This document shows positions 33,840 through 43,694 of a DNA stretch of 64,000 nucleotides, piece by piece. The notes beneath the pieces were generated by a model. It did not search any database. It worked only from the letters and a program-made list of their open reading frames with translations, and was not told the DNA's origin. The translations under genes were made by a program, and so were the position numbers. This stretch comes from Nioella sediminis (GTDB taxonomy: Bacteria; Pseudomonadota; Alphaproteobacteria; Rhodobacterales; Rhodobacteraceae), in the NCBI RefSeq assembly GCF_001879695.1, contig NZ_MNBL01000041.1, positions 1 through 64,000 on the forward strand. Direction: 5' to 3'. Within the stretch, counting starts at the first letter, position 1; every line of letters starts with the position of its first letter.

Positions 33840-36371
33840 CTACTGGGCCGCGAACCGGTCCAGAAGACGGCGCAGATAGTCCAGCTCCACATCCGGGCGA
33901 TCCTGTTCCGCCGAGCGGCGGCGGATCTCATCGAGCAATTCGCGGGCGCGGCGGAAGGCCTCCTCCCGCTGTTCAAAGCTTTCATCCGACCCAAACGCGC
34001 CGGAATTTCCGGCCTGACGCCCGAGCGGATCTTCCAGCGGGCGGTTGGCCTGCATATTGCCATCGGCCTGACCCTGACCGGGATCGTCGCCTTCATCCCC
34101 CGCCAGTGCCTCGCTGAGCGACTCCATGCCTTCGCGCAGCGCCTCCATCGCCTCTGACTGGCTATCCAGCGCCTCGGCAAGATCACCGCGCTCCAGTTCC
34201 TCGATGGCATCGCGCATGGCGCGGCCCGCCTCTTCCAGCTGCTGGAGCGATTCCTCGCCGTCCTCGGTGCCGCGTCCGGGCAGGTTCTGGGCCTGTTCGC
34301 GCAACTGCTCCAGCAATTGGCGCTGACGTTCTGCAAGGCTGCCTTCGTCATTCTCGCCGCCCTGCTGGCCGCCTTGCTGGTTGCCGTCCTGTCCTTCTTC
34401 GCCCGGATCGGGGCGCGGGCTGTTGGGGTTGAAGCTTTCCTGCAGATCGCGGAACGCCTCATCGGCCAGCCCCTGCTGACCGCGCAGGGTATCCTGCAAG
34501 CCCTCCATCGCCTGCTGTCCGGGACTGCGCGGGCCGTTGGGATCATCACCACCCTCGGCCATCTGCATGTTTTCCATCATCTGGCGCAGGGCATCCAGCA
34601 TCTCTTGCGCTTCGGCCATACGGCCCTGCTGCATCAGCTCTTCGATGCGGCGCATCATCTCTTCAAGATCGCCCATGGACATTTCCATGGTCTCGCCAGA
34701 CTGGTCGGGCTGGTCGGTGCCATCGCCCGGTTCCATGTTATCGGCAAGCTCCTGCATGTAGTCCTGCATTGCCTCGCGCAGTTCCTGCATGAGCTGCGAA
34801 ATCTCTTCGTCGCTGGCCCCCTGGCGCATGGCCTCCGCCAGCCGGTCCTGTGCGCGGCGCAGCCGTTCAAGAGCGTCCGACAGATCACCCTCTTCCAGCG
34901 CTATCGCCGCATCCCAGAGGATCTGGGCCACCTCGTCGCGGGTCTCGGTGGAGATCCCGTCGACAGCCGCTTCCAGCCGCTGAATGACCGAGCGCACCTG
35001 CCGATAGACCTCTTCATCATCGAAGAACTCGTCAGGCCGGTGTGTGATCGCCCGTAAAAGCTGCGCCACCCTCGGCGCATTTTCCCGCGACCACAGCAGA
35101 TCGCGACGCATTTCGATCAGCGCATTGGCAATCGGGTCGAAGAAGCGGCGCCCGGGCAGCCGGTCCAGTTCCACCATGCTTTGCCCGGTCTGGCCCGCGT
35201 CATCCTCGACTGTCAGTTCCAGCCGCACGGGCAGATTGGCGAAAGGGTGCTGCGAGAGGTCTTCGATCAGCGCCTCGGAAAACTCCTCGCGCCCGCCCCG
35301 GAAGGGCAAGGGCAGGTCGAGCACCAGGGCCTCGCGCGGCTCATGATCGACGGTCAGCCCGTAGCGGCGGTCGGCGGCCTCGGGCCAAAGTGTCAGGATC
35401 GCCTGCCCGCCGCGGACGCCATAGTCATCCTCGGCCGAATAGGTCATCTGGAAGGCCCCTGGCGGCACCCCCGAAACAGGCTCTGCCAACTGTACAGTCG
35501 GCGCGCGGTCGGCCAGCATGACGATCTGCCAGCTGCGCGGGTTGGGGCCGCCGACGGAAAGCTCACCGCTCTGTTCGACAATGATCTGCCGGGACAGGCT
35601 GGCCGGATCGGGTGGCGAAATCTCGGCCTGCAAAGTCTGGTTGATGCCGATCTGTTCCGCCTCGCCATAGAGCCGCAGCGTGATGCGCGATCCGACGGGG
35701 GTTTCGAACGTTTCGGCCACGATGTCGTTTAGGTAGAGCGACGGCAGCCCGGTATAGAGCGGCGGTTCGACCCAGCCTTCCCAGCTTGGGCCTCCGTCCG
35801 CGGGCAGTTGCGGCGCGCCGGCCATGGCGTCGCCCACATCGGCCACCCGCCAGAGCGTGCCAAAAAGCAGCGCCATCGCAAACGCCGTGGCCGCCATGAA
35901 GCGCAGCCCATAAGGGTCGCGGTCGTTCAGATGCAGGTCCGGCTCCGGCGCACGGGCATTGGCGGCGCGTTCGGCCATGCGGGCTTGATGCGCCTGCCAG
36001 ACCACCATGGATTGGGCGTCGCCCGCCCCGATCGCTGCGTGGTCGGCAAGCGCCGTCAGCGGACGCCCCGGCATGGTCTGATCCAGCCGGTCCATCGCCT
36101 CGGCACGAGAGGGCAACCGGAACGTGCGCAGGCCCCTGACAAGCATCCACAGCAACGCCAGACCGCTCAGCGACAAGCCGCCGATCAGCGCGGCGGGCGG
36201 CAGGGCATCGGCAGCACCAAAGGCAAGCGCCGCCACAACGGCCAGCAGAATCGTCCAGACCGGCCAGAAGGCCCGCACGAAGCGTTCTGCCCCGATGCCA
36301 AGCCGGGTCAGCCTGAGGGGCCAGGCCAGACGGGCCTTTACCGCCTGCGTGATGGGGGTCTGTTCGGTCAT
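33840..36371 (-). CDS. TIGR02302/DUF4175 family membrane protein
   Basis: An 843-residue protein with two N-terminal TM helices (about residues 33-55 and 60-80) and another near 150. A predicted periplasmic beta-rich part comes next, then a very long helical, Gln/Glu/Met-rich region from about residue 460 onward (for example LMQELREAMQDYMQELADN, with NQQGGQQGGEN later). This architecture is typical of the alphaproteobacterial TIGR02302 family, whose function is not established. It lies 43 bp behind lysA on the same strand, as in relatives. The low-complexity region could form extended coiled coils in the envelope. Confidence 0.88.
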   Translation of the reverse strand: MTEQTPITQAVKARLAWPLRLTRLGIGAERFVRAFWPVWTILLAVVAALAFGAADALPPAALIGGLSLSGLALLWMLVRGLRTFRLPSRAEAMDRLDQTMPGRPLTALADHAAIGAGDAQSMVVWQAHQARMAERAANARAPEPDLHLNDRDPYGLRFMAATAFAMALLFGTLWRVADVGDAMAGAPQLPADGGPSWEGWVEPPLYTGLPSLYLNDIVAETFETPVGSRITLRLYGEAEQIGINQTLQAEISPPDPASLSRQIIVEQSGELSVGGPNPRSWQIVMLADRAPTVQLAEPVSGVPPGAFQMTYSAEDDYGVRGGQAILTLWPEAADRRYGLTVDHEPREALVLDLPLPFRGGREEFSEALIEDLSQHPFANLPVRLELTVEDDAGQTGQSMVELDRLPGRRFFDPIANALIEMRRDLLWSRENAPRVAQLLRAITHRPDEFFDDEEVYRQVRSVIQRLEAAVDGISTETRDEVAQILWDAAIALEEGDLSDALERLRRAQDRLAEAMRQGASDEEISQLMQELREAMQDYMQELADNMEPGDGTDQPDQSGETMEMSMGDLEEMMRRIEELMQQGRMAEAQEMLDALRQMMENMQMAEGGDDPNGPRSPGQQAMEGLQDTLRGQQGLADEAFRDLQESFNPNSPRPDPGEEGQDGNQQGGQQGGENDEGSLAERQRQLLEQLREQAQNLPGRGTEDGEESLQQLEEAGRAMRDAIEELERGDLAEALDSQSEAMEALREGMESLSEALAGDEGDDPGQGQADGNMQANRPLEDPLGRQAGNSGAFGSDESFEQREEAFRRARELLDEIRRRSAEQDRPDVELDYLRRLLDRFAAQ

Positions 36372-36414
36372 GCGACCTTTCGCGGGTTACGCCCCTTGCA
36401 GGGGCCAGAGCAGC

Positions 36415-37680
36415 CTAGAGCCACTCTGGAACGATATCGCGATTTATCATCTCGTCAAATGTCGGACGGGCCCGGATGACGGCGAATTGATCATCCTTCA
36501 CCAAAACCTCTGGGATCAGCGCCCGCGTGTTGTATTCCGACGACATGACCGCGCCATAGGCCCCGGCGGACCGGAAAGCCATCAGATCGCCCGCCACCAT
36601 CGGCGTCATCTCGCGCCCCTTGGCGAAGGTATCGCCGCTTTCGCAGACCGGACCGACGATGTCGAAGGGCTGGCGTTCCGTGCCCGGTGCGGGTTCAACC
36701 ACCGGGTCGATATCGTGATAGGCCGCGTACATCGACGGGCGGATCAGGTCGTTCATCGCCGCATCGACGATGAGGAAATTCCGCCCCTCGCCTTCCTTAA
36801 GATAGATGACCGAGGTCACCAGCAGCCCGGCATTCCCGGCAATCAAGCGGCCCGGTTCAATCTCGACCTCGACATCCAGACCTTCCACGCTGCGCTTGAT
36901 CAGCGCGCCGTAGTCCAGCGGCAAGGGAGGGGCCTCGTTCGAGCGGGTATAGGGAATGCCAAGCCCGCCGCCGAGATCCAGCCGCCGGATGTCATGGCCA
37001 TCCGCGCGCAACACGCGGGTCAGCTCGGCCACTTTCCGATAGGCCATCTCAAACGGCTCCAGCTCCACCAGTTGGCTGCCGATATGCACGTCGATGCCAA
37101 TCACCTCCAACCCCGGCAGGCTGGCGGCCAGGGCATAGACCTCGCGGGCGCGGGCAATGGGAATGCCGAACTTGTTCTCGGATTTGCCGGTGGCGATCTT
37201 TTCGTGGGTCCGCGCATCCACGTCCGGGTTCACGCGGATGGTGACAGGGGTCGTGACACCCATGGAACTGGCGATCTCCGAGATCACCAGCATCTCGGGT
37301 TCGCTCTCGATATTGAACTGGCGAATGCCGCCCTCCAGCGCCGCGCGGATTTCCTCACGCGTCTTGCCGACCCCAGAAAACACGATCCGATCCCCCGGTA
37401 CGCCTGCGGCCTTCGCCCGCGCGTATTCGCCGCCCGAAACCACGTCCATCCCGGCCCCCAGGTCTGCCAGCACCTTTAGCACCGCCTGATTCGAATTGGC
37501 CTTCATCGCATAGCAGACCATGTTCGGCACACCGTCCAGCGCATCCTTGAACAGCTGGTAGTGCCGCGTCAGCGTGGCCGTGGAATAGACATAGAAGGGC
37601 GTGCCAACCTCTGCCGCAATCTCGGGCAGGGGCACATCTTCGGCATGAAGGATGCCGTTGCGGTAGAGGAAATGGTCCAT
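36415..37680 (-). CDS. lysA: Diaminopimelate decarboxylase
   Basis: This 421-residue PLP enzyme decarboxylates meso-diaminopimelate to L-lysine, the last step of lysine synthesis. The PLP-binding Lys is in VCYAMKANSN near residue 59. HIGSQ, GGGLGIPY and the C-terminal CESGDTFAKGR and SAGAYGAVM motifs are typical of fold-III decarboxylases. Length is normal. In many alphaproteobacteria lysA directly follows argH and a small lipoprotein gene; here those lie ~14 kb away. Confidence 0.97.
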   Translation of the reverse strand: MDHFLYRNGILHAEDVPLPEIAAEVGTPFYVYSTATLTRHYQLFKDALDGVPNMVCYAMKANSNQAVLKVLADLGAGMDVVSGGEYARAKAAGVPGDRIVFSGVGKTREEIRAALEGGIRQFNIESEPEMLVISEIASSMGVTTPVTIRVNPDVDARTHEKIATGKSENKFGIPIARAREVYALAASLPGLEVIGIDVHIGSQLVELEPFEMAYRKVAELTRVLRADGHDIRRLDLGGGLGIPYTRSNEAPPLPLDYGALIKRSVEGLDVEVEIEPGRLIAGNAGLLVTSVIYLKEGEGRNFLIVDAAMNDLIRPSMYAAYHDIDPVVEPAPGTERQPFDIVGPVCESGDTFAKGREMTPMVAGDLMAFRSAGAYGAVMSSEYNTRALIPEVLVKDDQFAVIRARPTFDEMINRDIVPEWL

Positions 37681-37814
37681 TGGGTCCGGCCTTGCTGCGA
37701 TCTGCGCCCGCGCCCTAGCATTGTGCAGCGATAATTCAAAGAGCTACTCGACTTGTGCCGGGGACGCGCCTAGCTCTTGTCGCAACGATGTCTCATACGC
37801 GGGAGGGAAAAGCG

Positions 37815-38792
37815 ATGACCGTCAGGGCAATGGTGATCGAGGAACATGGCGGACCCGGGCAATTCGGACTTGTCGAGCAGGAGCCTGGCCAGCCCGGATC
37901 GGGCGAGGTGCTGATCCGCCACAAGGCCGTGGGGCTGAACTTCATCGACGTCTACCAGCGGACCGGGCTTTACCCGATGACCCTGCCCCATGTGCTTGGC
38001 ATGGAAGCGGCGGGCGTAATCGAGGCCGTGGGCGAGGGCGTGACGCATCTGAAGCCGGGCGACCGCGCCGCCTATGCCGCCACACCGCCGGGGGCCTATT
38101 GCGAGGCGCGGGTGATGCCCGCCGCGCAGGTTTGCCCCCTGCCCGATGAGATCTCCTTCGAGGAAGGCGCGGCCATGATGCTGAAGGGGATGACGGTGAA
38201 CTATCTCTTCCGGCGCACGACGCCCATCCTGCCGGGCGACACGGTTCTGTTCCATGCCGCGGCCGGGGGCGTGGGCCTGATCGCCTGCCAATGGGCACGG
38301 TCCGAGGGCATTCGCCTGATCGGCACCGCCGGAACGGATGAGAAATGTCAGCTGGCGCTGGATCATGGCGCATCGGACTGTATCAACTACCGCACCGAGG
38401 ACTGGGTCGCCCGCGTGAAAGAGCTGACCGGCGGGGCGGGCGTCGATGTGGTGATGGACGCCGTGGGGGCGGATACGTTCGAGGGCTCTCTCGACAGCTT
38501 GCGCCCGCTCGGGATGATGATCTCGTTCGGCAATGCATCTGGTCCGGTGCCGCCCTTTTCGGTGGGCATCCTCGGGCAAAAAGGATCGCTCAAGATCACC
38601 CGACCGACCCTGTTCACCCATATCGCCGATGGACCGACCTGCCAGCAGATGGCCAGCGAACTGTTCGAGAAGGTCGTCGCGGGCGATGTGACGATCCGCA
38701 TCGACCAACGCTTCCCGCTGGAAGATGTGGGCGAGGCGCATCGCACATTGGAGGCGCGCAAGACCACCGGATCGACGATCCTGACGCTTTGA
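37815..38792 (+). CDS. NADPH:quinone oxidoreductase family protein
   Basis: A 325-residue zinc-independent medium-chain dehydrogenase/reductase of the quinone-oxidoreductase (QOR) group. Signature features are GLNFIDVYQRTGLYP near residue 45, LGMEAAGV, and the cofactor loop HAAAGGVGLIACQWA. No structural-zinc cysteines are present. Such enzymes reduce quinones or alpha,beta-unsaturated carbonyls with NADPH. MTVRAMVIEEHG was chosen as start since the upstream in-frame ATG would add a 20-residue basic extension not expected in the family. A strong palindrome follows the stop. Confidence 0.9.
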   Translation: MTVRAMVIEEHGGPGQFGLVEQEPGQPGSGEVLIRHKAVGLNFIDVYQRTGLYPMTLPHVLGMEAAGVIEAVGEGVTHLKPGDRAAYAATPPGAYCEARVMPAAQVCPLPDEISFEEGAAMMLKGMTVNYLFRRTTPILPGDTVLFHAAAGGVGLIACQWARSEGIRLIGTAGTDEKCQLALDHGASDCINYRTEDWVARVKELTGGAGVDVVMDAVGADTFEGSLDSLRPLGMMISFGNASGPVPPFSVGILGQKGSLKITRPTLFTHIADGPTCQQMASELFEKVVAGDVTIRIDQRFPLEDVGEAHRTLEARKTTGSTILTL

Positions 38793-38797
38793 ACAAC

Positions 38798-38825
38798 GCG
38801 CGGGGAAGGCGCTTCGAAGCGCCTT
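38798..38825. repeat. Intergenic palindrome element 2 (GCGCGGGGAAGG family), probable bidirectional terminator
   Basis: GCGCGGGGAAGG (38798-38809) runs into the perfect 20-bp palindrome AAGGCGCTTCGAAGCGCCTT (38806-38825), followed by TTCCC, which can pair with the GGGGAA flank. It lies between the convergent quinone-oxidoreductase and DUF2834 genes. Its inner 16-mer GGCGCTTCGAAGCGCC recurs exactly at 51035-51050, and its flank at 12544-12555 and, inverted, at 51094-51105. Confidence 0.85.
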
Positions 38826-38928
38826 TTCCCGGCTCGCATGTGATGGGCCGGACGCGCAATCCGATCGGGGTATCTTGCGTACTGCGACCCCGAAGACGCC
38901 GACAGCGCCCGGCAACCCTGATCCGGAA

Positions 38929-39234
38929 TCAGCGCCGCAGCGCCAGGTAGAGCGGCAAGCCACAGCTGACCCCGATGCAGAAGGTGGCGGGGACTGCTAT
39001 CAGTGCCCACCAGTTGCGCTGCTGCACCGTCTCGATCAGCACCCAGAGTGTCAGCGCCAGCGCGGCGATGGTCAGATCCCAGACCAGACCAGAGGTGGCG
39101 GCATTGACATGCCATGCCTCGACCATCGCCATGATCGACCAGCTGTTTTCCTGAAACCAGGCAAGGAAGTAGCGCATCGGTAGGATCGTTCCGAGAATCG
39201 CGAGGGCGAGAAACAGCAAGCGGGTCGGCGTCAT
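38929..39234 (-). CDS. DUF2834 family small membrane protein
   Basis: A 101-residue protein with three predicted TM helices (about residues 5-22, 42-62 and 75-95). The pattern of a first helix ending FLAWFQEN, a central VWDLTIAALAL helix and a conserved GLPLYLALR end matches DUF2834 proteins. The function of the family is unknown. An ATG at 39234 is preceded by aaggagt in the transcript. An upstream in-frame ATG (39279) has no ribosome site. Confidence 0.8.
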   Translation of the reverse strand: MTPTRLLFLALAILGTILPMRYFLAWFQENSWSIMAMVEAWHVNAATSGLVWDLTIAALALTLWVLIETVQQRNWWALIAVPATFCIGVSCGLPLYLALRR

Positions 39235-39407
39235 GTTGGACTCCTTTTTGCGAGACATGGCCAAGGGGCGACGAAACATAGTTAGCCTGCGACGCCGAAA
39301 GGCAAAGTGATGTTGCGTCGCAATTGACGCGGAACGCGGGCCGCGTTACCCCATCGCGAACCGAAATTCTTGGCGCTTGGGGGCGTCGAACCAGAGGGAA
39401 TTCAGGA

Positions 39408-41057
39408 ATGTCCGAGATCGAACGGGAGTCGATGGAATATGACGTCGTCATCGTGGGGGCGGGGCCGGCTGGCCTGTCGGCTGCGATCCGTCTGAAGCAG
39501 CTCGATGCCGACCTCAGCGTGGTGGTGCTGGAAAAGGGCTCCGAGGTTGGGGCGCATATCCTGTCTGGCGCTGTGCTGGACCCCTGCGGTCTGGACGCTC
39601 TGATCCCTGACTGGAAGGAAAAGGGCGCGCCGCTGAACACCCCGGTCACGTCGGACAACTTTTACGTCCTTGGCCCGGCAGGCCAGCTGCGGGTGCCGAA
39701 CTTCCCGATGCCGCCGCTGATGAACAACCACGGCAATTACATCGTCTCCATGGGCAATGTCTGCCGCTGGATGGCCGAGCAGGCGGAGGAGATGGGCGTC
39801 GAGATCTTCCCGGGCATGGCCTGTTCCGAACTGGTTTATGGCGACAATGGCGAGGTGAAGGGCGTCGTTGCCGGTGTCTTCGGGCTGGAGGCTGACGGCA
39901 GCATCGGTGAGAACACCGAGCCGGGGATGGAACTGCACGGCAAATACGTCTTCCTGTCCGAAGGGGTTCGCGGATCGCTCGCCAAGGAAGTCATCGCGAA
40001 ATACGACCTTTCCCACGGGCACGAGCCGCAGAAATTCGGCATCGGCATGAAAGAGATCTGGGAGATCGACCCGGCGAAGCACCGCGAGGGCACGGTCACC
40101 CACACCATGGGCTGGCCGCTCGGGTCCAATGCAGGCGGCGGATCGTTCATCTACCACCTCGAAAACAACCAGGTCTATGTGGGCTTCGTGGTGCACCTGA
40201 ATTACAAGAATCCGCACCTCTTCCCTTACATGGAATTCCAGCGTTTCAAGCATCATCCGATGGTTGCGGACCTGCTGGAAGGCGGCAAGCGCATCGCCTA
40301 TGGCGCGCGGGCAATCTCGGAAGGCGGCTATCAGTCGATGCCGAAGATGGTCTTCCCCGGCGGCGCGCTGCTTGGCTGTTCCGTGGGCATGGTCAACGTG
40401 CCGCGCATCAAGGGCAACCACAACGCCATGCTGTCGGGCAAGGCTGCGGCGGAGGCGGCCTATGAGGCGATCAGCGCGGGCCGCAGCAGCGACGAACTGA
40501 CCAGCTATGAGACCGAGGTTCGGACCGGCCCGATCGGCAAGGACCTCAAGAAGGTGCGCAACGTCAAGCCGATGTGGTCGAAATGGGGGCTCACCGCCTC
40601 GCTCGTCTTTGGCGGGCTGGATATGTGGACGAATAACCTCTTCGGCTTCTCCTTCTTCGGGACGCTCAAGCACGGCAAGACAGATGCCGAGGCCACCGAG
40701 GAGGCCAGCAAGCACAAGGTCATCGAATACCCGCGCCCCGACGGCAAGATCAGCTTTGACCGGCTGACCAATGTCAGCTTCTCGATGACCAATCACGAGG
40801 AAAGCCAGCCCGCGCACCTGCATCTGAAGGATGCGGGCGTGCCGATCTCGGTCAACCTGCCGAAATACGCGGAACCGGCGCAGCGCTATTGCCCGGCGGG
40901 CGTCTACGAGGTGGTCGAGAAGGACGGCAAGCCGGAGTTTGTGATCAACTTCCAGAACTGCGTGCATTGCAAAACCTGCGACATCAAGGACCCCAGCCAG
41001 AACATCACCTGGGTCACCCCGCAGGGCGGCGACGGGCCGAATTACCCCAACATGTGA
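39408..41057 (+). CDS. Electron transfer flavoprotein-ubiquinone oxidoreductase
   Basis: This 549-residue inner-membrane-associated FAD/4Fe-4S enzyme passes electrons from ETF (fatty-acid and amino-acid oxidation) to ubiquinone. An FAD-binding GAGPAGLSAAIRL lies near residue 16, with membrane/ubiquinone-binding helices in the middle. The C-terminal 4Fe-4S cysteines are in YCPAGVYEV and NCVHCKTCDIKDP. Length matches the family. MSEIERES was chosen as start, behind tcaggaatg-like spacing. A hairpin terminator follows the stop. Confidence 0.96.
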   Translation: MSEIERESMEYDVVIVGAGPAGLSAAIRLKQLDADLSVVVLEKGSEVGAHILSGAVLDPCGLDALIPDWKEKGAPLNTPVTSDNFYVLGPAGQLRVPNFPMPPLMNNHGNYIVSMGNVCRWMAEQAEEMGVEIFPGMACSELVYGDNGEVKGVVAGVFGLEADGSIGENTEPGMELHGKYVFLSEGVRGSLAKEVIAKYDLSHGHEPQKFGIGMKEIWEIDPAKHREGTVTHTMGWPLGSNAGGGSFIYHLENNQVYVGFVVHLNYKNPHLFPYMEFQRFKHHPMVADLLEGGKRIAYGARAISEGGYQSMPKMVFPGGALLGCSVGMVNVPRIKGNHNAMLSGKAAAEAAYEAISAGRSSDELTSYETEVRTGPIGKDLKKVRNVKPMWSKWGLTASLVFGGLDMWTNNLFGFSFFGTLKHGKTDAEATEEASKHKVIEYPRPDGKISFDRLTNVSFSMTNHEESQPAHLHLKDAGVPISVNLPKYAEPAQRYCPAGVYEVVEKDGKPEFVINFQNCVHCKTCDIKDPSQNITWVTPQGGDGPNYPNM

Positions 41058-41084
41058 TCACTTCCCTGACAGGAACCGAAAAAA

Positions 41085-41108
41085 CGGGGCGTCCAACAGG
41101 GCGCCCCG
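41085..41108 (+). terminator. Hairpin terminator after the ETF-QO gene
   Basis: CGGGGCG (41085-41091) and CGCCCCG (41102-41108) form a 7-bp GC-only stem with a 10-nt loop, 28 bp behind the stop codon. No long T-run follows (only CATTGCTTCC), so efficiency is uncertain. Confidence 0.6.
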
Positions 41109-41166
41109 CATTGCTTCCCGGGCATGGCGCACCTAATCTCTGTTCCAGATTGAGCAGGAGCATTCG

Positions 41167-42861
41167 ATGCAAACCCTTTCCCGTCTGGCGCTGATCCTTG
41201 GTCTCGGCCTGTCTGCCCCCGCAATGGCCCAGAACACGGTCGCCCTGGAACCCGGACTGGCCGGTGCCTACCTTGCCGCCCGCAGCGCGGCCCTGTCGGG
41301 CGACCACCGGGAAGCCGCCATCCAGTTTCAGCGCGTGTTGCGCGCCGACCCGGACAACCAGGCAATTCTGGCCGATGCCATGCTGGCGCTTGCCGCGATC
41401 GGTGTCTGGGACCAGGCCGCATCTTACGCGAACAGGGTTGACGAGGGCTCGTTCGACCGGGATTTCGCGAACCTCATCGAACAGGTGGCGCGAATCCGTG
41501 CAGGGGATCTGGCCGGGGCCAGCGCCGCCGCCGTCGAGATGACAGGGGCCGGTCCCCTGGTCGATCCGCTTCTCGAAGCATGGCTCTATCTTGCAGAGGG
41601 CGACATGAGCCGCGCGAGCGCGACCTTTGAAGCCATCATCGACAGCAACAGCCCCGTGGCAGGGCTGGTTCCCTATCAATACGCGCTTGCACGGGCCTCT
41701 GTCGGGGATTTCGAGGGGGCGGATGCGATCCTGTCCGGCGAGGTCTACGGGCCACTGCAGTTCAGCACCCGAAGCGTTCAGGCCCATGCGCAGATCCTCG
41801 TGCAGCTGGACCGGACCGAGGACGCGCTACAACTGCTGAACCTTGCGCTCAGCCAGAATGCCGACGAGACCCTGTTCGTTCTGCGCGACGAGATCGAAGC
41901 CGACCCAACCCGTCCTTATGATTTCATCATCACACCCGAGGAAGGTATGGCAGAGGTCTTTTTCTCTCTTGCCCGCGCCCTTGGCACCGAGGCCGGGACC
42001 ACCCTGCCGCTGATCTATGCCCGCGCCGCGCATGCGGTCGATCCCGGCCATATCCATTCGGCAATTCTGGCTGCCGACATTTTGTCGGAAGCAGAGCAAT
42101 ATGAAATGGCCGAAGACAGCTATGAAATGGTGCCGCGCGAAAGCCCGCTCTTCGTGCAGGCCGAAATGGGCCGGTCCGAAGCGCTGTTCCAGCAGGGCCG
42201 CGAGGATGCCGCCATCGAGGTTCTGCACGCCCTGGCGCGCGACTATGACAACCTGGCCGCCGTCCACACCGCGCTTGGCGACGCGCTGCGGCGTGAGGAA
42301 AGGTTCGAGGAAGCGATCGAGGCCTATAGCGACGCCGTCAATCTGGTGGAGCTTGACCAGCAGCGCTATTGGTTCCTGCTTTATGCCCGTGCGATCAGCT
42401 ATGAACGCAGCGACATGTGGGACGAGGCGGAGGCCGATTTCCGTGCCGCGCTGGAACTGTCGCCGGAACAGCCGAATGTGCTGAATTATCTGGGCTACTC
42501 CCTGGTCGAACAGAACCGCAATCTCGATGAAGCGCTCAACATGATCGAGCGGGCCGTCGCGGCGCGACCCGACAGCGGCTATATCGTCGACTCGCTTGGC
42601 TGGGTCTTCTACCGGCTAGGCCGTTTCGAGGAGGCGGTGGCCCCCATGGAACGCGCCGTGGAGCTGCTGCCGAACGATCCGATCGTCAACGACCACCTGG
42701 GGGATGTCTACTGGATGGTTGGACGCTTCCGCGAGGCGGAGTTCCAGTGGAGCCGCGCCCTGTCCTTCGACCCGGAACCGGAAGAAGCCGACCGCATTCG
42801 GCTGAAACTGGACCTGGGGCTGGATGCCGTCCTGGCCCAAGAGGCCGAGACCAACCCGTGA
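41167..42861 (+). CDS. Tetratricopeptide-repeat protein, exported
   Basis: A 564-residue protein with a signal peptide (residues 1-22, ending AMAQ) and at least eight TPR-like helical hairpins through most of its length. The clearest are at the C-terminus, e.g. [21 protein letters not shown] and [17 protein letters not shown] near residues 435-500. TPR arrays mediate protein-protein contacts; in the periplasm they often serve envelope assembly. No enzymatic domain is seen. The stop overlaps the GTG start of ispE by 3 bp, so the genes are co-expressed, a common pairing in Rhodobacteraceae. Confidence 0.88.
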   Translation: MQTLSRLALILGLGLSAPAMAQNTVALEPGLAGAYLAARSAALSGDHREAAIQFQRVLRADPDNQAILADAMLALAAIGVWDQAASYANRVDEGSFDRDFANLIEQVARIRAGDLAGASAAAVEMTGAGPLVDPLLEAWLYLAEGDMSRASATFEAIIDSNSPVAGLVPYQYALARASVGDFEGADAILSGEVYGPLQFSTRSVQAHAQILVQLDRTEDALQLLNLALSQNADETLFVLRDEIEADPTRPYDFIITPEEGMAEVFFSLARALGTEAGTTLPLIYARAAHAVDPGHIHSAILAADILSEAEQYEMAEDSYEMVPRESPLFVQAEMGRSEALFQQGREDAAIEVLHALARDYDNLAAVHTALGDALRREERFEEAIEAYSDAVNLVELDQQRYWFLLYARAISYERSDMWDEAEADFRAALELSPEQPNVLNYLGYSLVEQNRNLDEALNMIERAVAARPDSGYIVDSLGWVFYRLGRFEEAVAPMERAVELLPNDPIVNDHLGDVYWMVGRFREAEFQWSRALSFDPEPEEADRIRLKLDLGLDAVLAQEAETNP

Positions 42862-43688
42862 TCTGCGAAGACGCCTCGGCGAAGATCAACCTTGCGCTGC
42901 ATGTGACCGGGCAGAGGCCGGATGGCTATCACCTGCTCGACTCGCTCGTCGTCTTCGCGGGGGTCGGAGACCGGCTGCGGTTTGCCCCCGGCCCGGATCT
43001 GTCCCTGTCCGTGACGGGGCCGATGGCGGAGGGTGTGCCGACAGGGCCAGACAACCTGATCCTGCGTGCGGCGGCCTTGTTCGGGGCCGGGCGCGGGGCG
43101 GCGATCGCTCTGGAAAAACACCTGCCCCACGCGGCCGGGATCGGCGGGGGGTCGGCAGATGCCGCCGCCACCCTGCGGGGTCTGGCGCGGCTATGGAACT
43201 GCCCGCGACCCGACAAGGCGTCAGTGCTGACACTCGGGGCCGATGTTCCGGTCTGCCTGTCGCTGGCACCGCAGCGCATGGCAGGGATCGGCGAGATCCT
43301 TTCACCGGTTCCGCCGATACCCTGCCTGCACGCCGTTCTGGTCAACCCGCGGGTTGCTGTCCCGACAGGCGCGGTTTTTCGGGGCCTGACCAGCAAGCAG
43401 AATGCGCCAATGGACCCACCCGATTGGGACGGGGTCGACAGTTTCACGGAATGGCTGTCTCGGCAGAGAAACGATCTGGAGCCGCCTGCGCGCGCCCTGG
43501 CACCAGAGATCGGCGAAGCCCTGACCCTGTTGCGAAATACCGGCACTGCACTTGCCCGGATGAGCGGGTCCGGCGCGACCTGTTTCGGACTGTTTGAAAC
43601 AGAAGGTCAGGCCGCAGACGCCGCGCGTGTCATCAGCAGCGCACAGCCCGGCTGGTGGGTTCAGGACACCGCAATTCAGACGGGCTGA
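42858..43688 (+). CDS. ispE: 4-diphosphocytidyl-2-C-methyl-D-erythritol kinase
   Basis: This 276-residue GHMP kinase phosphorylates CDP-methylerythritol in the MEP route to isopentenyl diphosphate. The N-terminal [18 protein letters not shown] and the ATP-binding loop [15 protein letters not shown] are diagnostic, and the C-terminal motif is [13 protein letters not shown] at 42858, overlapping the TPR stop (GTGA), is taken as start because the family begins at this point; longer ATG-initiated frames would overlap the TPR gene by >100 bp. The next gene, a polyprenyl synthase, uses the product of this pathway and is convergent. Confidence 0.95.
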   Translation: MICEDASAKINLALHVTGQRPDGYHLLDSLVVFAGVGDRLRFAPGPDLSLSVTGPMAEGVPTGPDNLILRAAALFGAGRGAAIALEKHLPHAAGIGGGSADAAATLRGLARLWNCPRPDKASVLTLGADVPVCLSLAPQRMAGIGEILSPVPPIPCLHAVLVNPRVAVPTGAVFRGLTSKQNAPMDPPDWDGVDSFTEWLSRQRNDLEPPARALAPEIGEALTLLRNTGTALARMSGSGATCFGLFETEGQAADAARVISSAQPGWWVQDTAIQTG

Positions 43689-43694
43689 ACGGGC